Positions 58,073 to 64,000 of a stretch of DNA of 64,000 nt are shown one piece after another. Origin of the DNA: Smittia aterrima. Its lineage: Eukaryota > Arthropoda > Insecta > Diptera > Chironomidae. Each line of letters opens with the position of its first letter. Positions within the stretch are counted from its first letter, which is position 1. The stretch lies in NCBI GenBank assembly GCA_033063855.1, contig CP093830.1, forward strand, positions 19,096,854 to 19,160,853, read 5' to 3'. A program made the position numbers and the translations under genes. A model generated the notes under the pieces. That model did not search any database. It worked only from the letters and a program-made list of their open reading frames with translations, and had not been told where the DNA came from.

Positions 58073-60230
58073 TCGACGTTGGTTAGGCTGATGAATTAAT
58101 CCGGTTTACCACAATCTGACCATGTCACAGTTACTTAGGTGCTCTCACCACGACTGGTCACTCTACTTACATAGGCCCTAATCGCTATAGTCTACTGACA
58201 ATACCTCACTCAGACCATGTCACAGTTACTTAGGTGCTCTCACCACAGACTGGTCACTTACCTACTTAATCCTAAAAGCTTAGTCTACTGACAACAACTT
58301 ATTACACTAAGCACCCGACAACCTGTCGATGTATACAATCCACTTGTGGAACGTATAGATTCGCTCAGGAACTGAAGCTTACAATAAAAATTAATCACAC
58401 AACACAGAACGGCATTATTATTCCCCACATACATAAGGCACATAGACCCCAGCCCATGGTGGACAACGGGACCTGGAAACTCATTCCAAAATTTACTTCT
58501 TGAAGCTAATCTCACAAGATCGCTTGTAGCAAGTCTTATTGATTAACGACCCAGCTAACAGTGGCTCTAAGAAGGAGTATCGTAACCAAAGACTCGTCTA
58601 AGGATAACAGTCTGCATTTGTAAATGCGGAGAAACCAGAGGACAGATGCATCCTTGCGTACCTTAACAATGAATGCATTAACTACAATTGCATTGCCACC
58701 ACAGGAGCGACCAGCGACGGCAAGCCAGCGATTCATTTCTGGACGGGCCCACACCACATTGCCAAGGATAGCATACTAACAATCAACTATTCAGAGGATT
58801 ACTTCGATGATGACCTCCCGTGCAGATGCAGCACCTGCAGCACCGCGTGAAACTAAGTAGCTGAAACAAAAGTCATAACTTTAAGTGGACAACGGGACAT
58901 GGTCGTCCACAGGAAACTAATGTGATATTATGCGCGCTTGAGCAACAAATAAAGAATAGCACTAAAACATTCCCGTACTTACTCATGATCATATGCACCG
59001 TTATTTAAACTACAATTCCCAGCAACTACAAGATGTCCTAGGAATCTTATAAGCACTCAAGCAATGTGGCATCCCTCACAAGGTACATCGCTCCTTGCGC
59101 AGCGATAAAACGAACATGGATATACATAAGGAGGGACAAGGGGACTAGGGGTGCATTATTCACACAATGACACTACTCAAAAGCCTCACAGCTAGTCATT
59201 ACTCAATCGCTATTGTATAAAAACTCATCTGTTAATAACGGAACCGTAATCTCAAATTAAACTTCAAGACTCTCATTTTTCTCACGCTATGAGATAGGCT
59301 TTCTCTGTCAAGAAGGAACCTCTTTGCTCTGCAAAGAAGTAAACCGGCAACGACAAGAGGCAGCCGATGACATGTACAGGGTATAAGTATCTCCAACTGA
59401 ATATCAGTGGTTAGCTACTGAGACCGGGGGGAGATCAGGGCTCGGGCAACAGCTCTTTACTTGTTCTCGCTTCCGAGGTAAAAACGATCCCAAGAGGGAA
59501 TTGCTCTGCCGGGCTTAGCAATAAGCCCTCACCGGTGATCATTGGCCCCGAAGAAGCTGCGTTTACGCGTAACTTAAGTTCAAGCTAACGTCGGAGTTAC
59601 TACTCAGGGAACGATTGGGCAATAGGGTACTACACTCACTAATAATTACCGAGAATATCCATGTAACACACCTGAGTCGTATGAATAACTAAAATAGAGT
59701 AAACAATCTCTCCAGTAATTAAAACTGACATGTTTATTAAAGCAATTAAGTCTCAATGACTTTCCAACAAAGTGGACTGGAATACTCATACTAGGAGGCC
59801 ACTGGAATACTGGAAAGAATGACTGGAATTCACCTATTCACCAAAGACAGGTCACTCCTAACTCAGGACTACAAGAACAAACGAATCTAATTCTACAAGA
59901 TTTCTCAACGGAAGCACCCAGACAATAGAGACTAACGGTTCAGAGCTAATAAGGGACTTGGGACACTACACAGTCGGAAATACTGACGGAAGAACGGAAC
60001 TGCCTCGCCCCGCAAAGGGGAAACTGAAACTGGTATACTCACACTAGAAGGCCATGGGAATACTGGAGGAATGACTGGAATTCACCTATTCACCAAAGAC
60101 ACTGACTCAGAGAGGGCGCCATAATCATGAGATAACATTCCTGCGACATCAGTTGAACTGAACGGTCGCATTCGAAACTCAATGAGTATAAATATCGAAA
60201 TCATTAAGGAAATATCAGACCCAGAAGGTG

Positions 60231-60258
60231 TCATTCTAACGAGGTATCTCGTGAGTGA
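60231..60258 (+). repeat. GTAT-loop hairpin 4
   Basis: Inner stem ACGAG-GTAT-CTCGT, outer stem GTCATTC / GAGTGAC with one G-U type pair, TA bulge. Confidence 0.75.
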
Positions 60259-60488
60259 CGCAACTGAGGCAACTCAAAACATAAAACCAATAAAAACAAG
60301 ATCGCAAGATCTCAAACGCTTACACGTGCTCACTCGAGCCACACCCCAGGGTGCCTTATCAAGCATAAGGTGCTACTTACGTACTTAAGTCTCATCCCCA
60401 AACACACCCAGTTACATTAACCCATTCGGGACACAAACCAAGATCGCAAGATCCCGAGCCAATAAAAGCTCGAGCACAGCCAATCAAA

Positions 60489-60575
60489 GTCCCGTTGTCC
60501 ACCCGAAGACAAGGAAATCTTGTGTCCCGTTGTCCACTCGGAGACAAGGAAATCGTGTCCCGTTGTCCACCCAGG
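60489..60575 (+). repeat. Three-unit tandem repeat just upstream of the retrotransposon ORF
   Basis: Units start GTCCCGTTGTCCAC at 60489, 60524 and 60557 and are 35 and 33 bp long; the first two share ACAAGGAAATC. The tract is in the open frame preceding the ATG at 60630 but its unit lengths are not multiples of three. Confidence 0.7.
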
Positions 60576-60629
60576 TGCCACAGCAACGACATCCCCAAAA
60601 CACTGCTTCCTCAAGCCAACCAGACAAGG

Positions 60630-63600
60630 ATGGCACCAAACCCGAATACTGTCAAACTTGCCCAAATCAATCTTGGAAGAAGAGATAAAGCCTCAGGGGA
60701 ACTAGAATCTCTTATAATCAATGAACAAATCAAAATAGCGCTCATTCAGGAACCCTGCTCTTACAAGGGTAATCTCACCCATCTCCCGGATGGACATAAG
60801 CTCTCCTATCAGGCCACCAATCCCGAACTAAACCCAAGGGCAGGAATATGGGTGAACAGAAAGTTTCATGATGACTGCCACGGCATCACGCTTAGCGAAT
60901 TTACAAATAGAGACATGACTACCATCAGCCTAACTATAACTGATGAACTAAGAGTGAAGGTAACTGCAATAATTAGTTCGGTCTACCTACCACAACTGGA
61001 GGACAACAACCTTGTCAACAATCCCATCACGGACACTCTCACTAAATTGGTAACAAAATTCAACAAACCAGATACTGTCCTTATTATAGCTGGGGATTTC
61101 AATGCCCACCATCCGCTCTGGGGTTCTCCTTTTTCAAACAGCAGGGGGGACAAACTCGCTGACTTCCTCCTGCACATTGGTTTCGAAGTTGCCAACGATG
61201 GGCTGGAAAACACCTGGTGCAGAGACTGGTCTAATAGTAGAGCATCCAGGTCCAACATCGATGTTACCTGCATCAATGGACCAAAACTACACTTGTTAAG
61301 GGACTGGATGGTAACTAAAAATGTCCCGAGCTCGGACCACAGAGCCATAACGTTCTCTCTGGACATCAAACATCAGGCTCCAATGGAGGCGCGTAATAAG
61401 AAGGGAGTAAGATGGGAACCTTATGCTAACTGGCTTGGCACCTCGGTAGGCAAAGCCAGGCCGATTCACACCAAACTGGTCTTAGATCAGGTAGCACACA
61501 AAATTAACAAACGTATCTTGAGGGCGTATGAAATGTTCTCTACTCCTATTAAACTCTCAAAACTTGAATCCTACTGGATCAACAAGGAAATCATTGAGCT
61601 CAGGAAGAAATTGAAGGTCTTAGTTAAACGTAAACGTAACTTTGCATCCCTACCTAACATCAGGAAGTTGAACAGTGCGCGCAAAGAGTACAGCAAGATC
61701 TGCAGGAAGGCTAAAAGAGACTCCTGGCTAAAGAAAACTGAATCGCTATCAACAGTCAAAGAAGTCGCTAGAATGCAGAAACTTTTAGACACTGGGGCCA
61801 GCAAAAAGCTTTGCTCCATCAGAAGAGACGATGACTCCTTCTGTGATACCAGACCAGAATCATTGGAAGAACTGCTGAAGGCTCACTTCAAAGGAGCTAG
61901 TGTCGCTGCTGACGATGTTGAGTATGCTAGCGCCCCCCTAAACCTCGCAGACATAAATAAAATTCATGAACTGATCACAATTGAATCAGTATCGGAAGTC
62001 ATAAACAGCTTCGGACCTTGGAAGGCGGCAGGCGATGATCAAATATTCCCGGCACTTATCTCCCAAGCCACCAAGCAGCTGGCCCCACACCTATGTGAGC
62101 TTTTTAGGGCATCCATCATGTTATGCCACATTCCAACCGCTTGGAACACCACCAAGGTCATCTTTATCCCGAAACTGGGCAAGGAGGATTACAGTGATCC
62201 CAAAAGCTACAGACCCATTTCACTCATGTCATACATACTGAAGTCACTAGAAAAACTGATTGACAGATACATCAGGAACAATTGTCTGAATACTAAACCT
62301 CTTGACCCTGCACAACATGCTTATAGTGAGGGCAGTGGCACCGAATCAGCAATACACGAACTTTGTGCCTACATCGAAACTGAGCTCAGTAATAAACATG
62401 ACTGCATAGCTGTCTTCATTGACATCGAAGGTGCCTTTGACAACTCAGAAACGATTACGATAACGGAGGCAGCTCGTGATCACGGAGTTGAACCATGGTT
62501 AACACAATGGATAAAAAGAATGCTGGAAACCAGATCCATAAGGACGGAGGGAGACTGTCAAAAATGGACGCCCCAAAGAGGATGTCCCCAAGGGGGGTGT
62601 CTCAGCCCACTTGCCTGGAACTTAGTAATGGACAGCCTACTGGCTAAACTAAGGGCTGAGAACTACAAGGCTATAGGCTATGCTGACGATCTGGTAATCT
62701 TAGCCAGTGGCATTGAGCTAAACAGCATTATTGACTGCGTAAATCTGGCACTCAGAACGGTGGCAGATTGGTGCCTCACCACCAAACTGAAGGTTAGTGC
62801 CCAAAAGACTATGTTCATGAGATTTACCAGAAAAACAAAGGAAGTCAGGCAGAAGGAAGTTATCCTCCAAGGCCAGGTAATCCGGCAAGCACAAACTTTC
62901 AAATATTTGGGGATCACGCTTGACCCCAAACTTAATATGACAGAGCACCTCAATATAGTTGCCAAGAAATCACTAGCATCACTGTTTGCAGCCAGGGCCA
63001 TGGTCAACAGAACTTGGGGCCTTAACTCACAAAGAACCCTGTGGATCTACAAATCCATAATACTTCCCAGGATATCCTACGGCTGTATAATCTGGTGGCA
63101 TAGACTAAACAAAACCAACACGGCGCTACTTACTAAAGTCCAAAGACTTGCTCTACTTATGACCACTGGTGCGATGAGAAGCACGGCAACCCAAGCTTTA
63201 GAGACGGCGCTGAACGTTCCGCCAATAGAGATATATATCAAAAAGGCAGCTATGGAGGCACAACACAGACTGAAAACCATGAACAAATGGAGACCAAATG
63301 CATATTTAACGCCACACGGCGCCATCTCCATCCAGGTTGACAACCTAACTGGGCTAGCAGAACTTGATAGGATGAGAAAGGTCCGGCGAACCACAGTTAA
63401 CTACTCGATAATTATCAATCACAGAGATACCTGGGACAAGGGGACAGAACTACTCGAGGACCCCATACTATGGTTCACAGATGGTTCGGGCAGAGATGAT
63501 AAAAGGGCCTCAGGGGCGTACTGCCAGAACTCCGAACTGGGATACTACTGGAGACTTGACGATCACGCCACGGTGTTCCAAGCGGAAGCGGCGGCCATCA

Positions 63601-64000
63601 CGAAGTGTACTCAATTAGAGTTGGACCAAGGTACAGTCGATAGGGACATAGTGATTCAATCAGACAGCCAAGCGGTGCTCAGAGCGCTCAACAAAAAAGT
63701 GTTCACCTCAAAGACCATCCTTCAATGCCACCAGCAACTAAACAGACTGGGGCGCATGAACAGGGTCCATTGCTTTTGGGTGCCTGGACACCAAGGAATC
63801 GATGGCAACGAGAGGGCGGACAGGCTGGCTAATGAAGGCATAGACATGGAAGACATAGACATTCAAGTGCCAATGGGCCCTGCTGTAGCCAAACATAAAA
63901 TCAGAACTCTCACTAATACGAAGAGACAGGAGAAGTGGGGCAGAAGCGACCTGAAGCACTCCCTGTTACTAATGCCCAAAGCCGACGTAAAAAGAAGTAA
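60630..64000 (+). CDS. Non-LTR retrotransposon polyprotein: endonuclease - reverse transcriptase - RNase H (3' partial)
   Basis: I read this frame codon by codon: no stop from 60369 to the window end. ATG at 60630 is the likely start, giving at least 1123 codons. Order: apurinic-type endonuclease (residues about 1-240; LAQINLGRR, LIQEPCSY, AGDFNAHHPLWGS, SRSNIDVTCI, SSDHRAI); reverse transcriptase (about 430-720; FIDIEGAFD, GCPQGGCLSPLAWNLVMD, GYADDLVIL); then RNase H (about 945-1070; WFTDGSG, FQAEAAAI, IQSDSQA, VPGHQGIDGNERADRLA). The catalytic Asp/Glu/His residues of all three enzymes are present, so the protein looks functional. Domain order with a C-terminal RNase H fits the LOA/I/R1 side of the non-LTR tree; the clade is not settled. 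The stop, 3' UTR and tail lie beyond the window. Confidence 0.93.
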   Translation, partial: MAPNPNTVKLAQINLGRRDKASGELESLIINEQIKIALIQEPCSYKGNLTHLPDGHKLSYQATNPELNPRAGIWVNRKFHDDCHGITLSEFTNRDMTTISLTITDELRVKVTAIISSVYLPQLEDNNLVNNPITDTLTKLVTKFNKPDTVLIIAGDFNAHHPLWGSPFSNSRGDKLADFLLHIGFEVANDGLENTWCRDWSNSRASRSNIDVTCINGPKLHLLRDWMVTKNVPSSDHRAITFSLDIKHQAPMEARNKKGVRWEPYANWLGTSVGKARPIHTKLVLDQVAHKINKRILRAYEMFSTPIKLSKLESYWINKEIIELRKKLKVLVKRKRNFASLPNIRKLNSARKEYSKICRKAKRDSWLKKTESLSTVKEVARMQKLLDTGASKKLCSIRRDDDSFCDTRPESLEELLKAHFKGASVAADDVEYASAPLNLADINKIHELITIESVSEVINSFGPWKAAGDDQIFPALISQATKQLAPHLCELFRASIMLCHIPTAWNTTKVIFIPKLGKEDYSDPKSYRPISLMSYILKSLEKLIDRYIRNNCLNTKPLDPAQHAYSEGSGTESAIHELCAYIETELSNKHDCIAVFIDIEGAFDNSETITITEAARDHGVEPWLTQWIKRMLETRSIRTEGDCQKWTPQRGCPQGGCLSPLAWNLVMDSLLAKLRAENYKAIGYADDLVILASGIELNSIIDCVNLALRTVADWCLTTKLKVSAQKTMFMRFTRKTKEVRQKEVILQGQVIRQAQTFKYLGITLDPKLNMTEHLNIVAKKSLASLFAARAMVNRTWGLNSQRTLWIYKSIILPRISYGCIIWWHRLNKTNTALLTKVQRLALLMTTGAMRSTATQALETALNVPPIEIYIKKAAMEAQHRLKTMNKWRPNAYLTPHGAISIQVDNLTGLAELDRMRKVRRTTVNYSIIINHRDTWDKGTELLEDPILWFTDGSGRDDKRASGAYCQNSELGYYWRLDDHATVFQAEAAAITKCTQLELDQGTVDRDIVIQSDSQAVLRALNKKVFTSKTILQCHQQLNRLGRMNRVHCFWVPGHQGIDGNERADRLANEGIDMEDIDIQVPMGPAVAKHKIRTLTNTKRQEKWGRSDLKHSLLLMPKADVKRS

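Larger units (their letters stand above)
57513..60629 (+). mobile_element. 5' region of a non-LTR retrotransposon (noncoding, structured)
   Basis: Begins exactly where F-box copy 4 is interrupted. About 2.9-3.1 kb without a plausible ORF1, richer in GC than the host. It contains repeated hairpins with GTAT loops (57516-57540, 57904-57929, 58049-58072, 60231-60258). An approximately 95-bp tandem duplication lies at 58115-58301. An approximately 255-bp partial duplication (59776 and 60028) shares TGACTGGAATTCACCTATTC. A three-unit approximately 35-bp repeat (GTCCCGTTGTCCAC...) lies at 60489-60575, just before the ORF. A diverged copy of this whole region is at 41182-43340. Assignment to the same element as the ORF is supported by continuity and by the shared end of the copy, but a composite is possible. 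Confidence 0.65.

Noticed and set aside
60392..63959. Many minus-strand frames opposite the retrotransposon
   Set aside because: Shadows of the plus-strand endonuclease-RT-RNase H frame.
1..64000. tRNA or rRNA genes
   Set aside because: I looked for B-box-like GGTTCGANTCC words and rRNA-like blocks (including the GC-rich stretch near 59400) and found none that folds or reads convincingly.

Overview
The window reads as nuclear DNA of an insect, probably a nematoceran dipteran (midge-like). It is AT-rich, with GT-AG introns that are mostly 50-80 bp, AATAAA signals, and single-copy genes resembling insect and animal orthologues (heat shock factor, fimbrin, CCZ1, LAMTOR4, SAP30, the exosome subunit Rrp45/EXOSC9). 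The order-level placement is inference; no marker gene proves it.

Positions 1-33.4 kb are ordinary gene-bearing euchromatin: the 3' end of a WD-repeat gene (GNB1L-like); a long single-pass PDZ protein with a 9.3 kb first intron (2976-16984); LAMTOR4 and CCZ1 tail to tail only 5 bp apart; CCZ1 and Hsf head to head; fimbrin on the minus strand; a possible 66-codon gene; SAP30; and EXOSC9 converging on SAP30. I assembled exon chains by reading frame and splice phase, so most of these are full coding models.

Positions 33.8-57.5 kb are an accessory region. A divergent insulin-receptor-like tyrosine kinase (RTK, 1140 aa) is followed by an F-box/leucine-rich-repeat gene, and this RTK + F-box unit has been duplicated head to tail. 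There are four F-box copies (three with open coding models, one broken twice) and one large but damaged second RTK copy. Three short relics of the RTK 3' end lie between the F-box genes. A full cAMP-response-element octamer (TGACGTCA) is kept upstream of all four F-box copies. The array is riddled with insertions: fold-back elements with (CCGT)n or (TGTA)n tracts, a 290 bp solo-LTR-like piece with 4 bp target duplication, a 16-bp minisatellite, a 21-bp repeat, a TTAGGA-type telomere-like tract and nested older repeats.

Positions 57.5-64.0 kb are a non-LTR retrotransposon inserted in the fourth F-box gene. It has about 2.9 kb of structured, apparently noncoding 5' sequence and then an uninterrupted endonuclease - reverse transcriptase - RNase H reading frame that is still open at the window edge. 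Its 5' part carries at least four hairpins with the same GTAT loop but covarying stems. A diverged copy of that 5' part alone, without the coding region, sits at 41.1-43.5 kb.

Functionally, the conserved genes are housekeeping (lysosome/Rab7 signalling, stress transcription, actin bundling, RNA decay, histone deacetylation). The array is likely a fast-evolving lineage-specific family that pairs a receptor kinase with substrate-selecting F-box proteins. That pairing is positional only; a functional link is inference.
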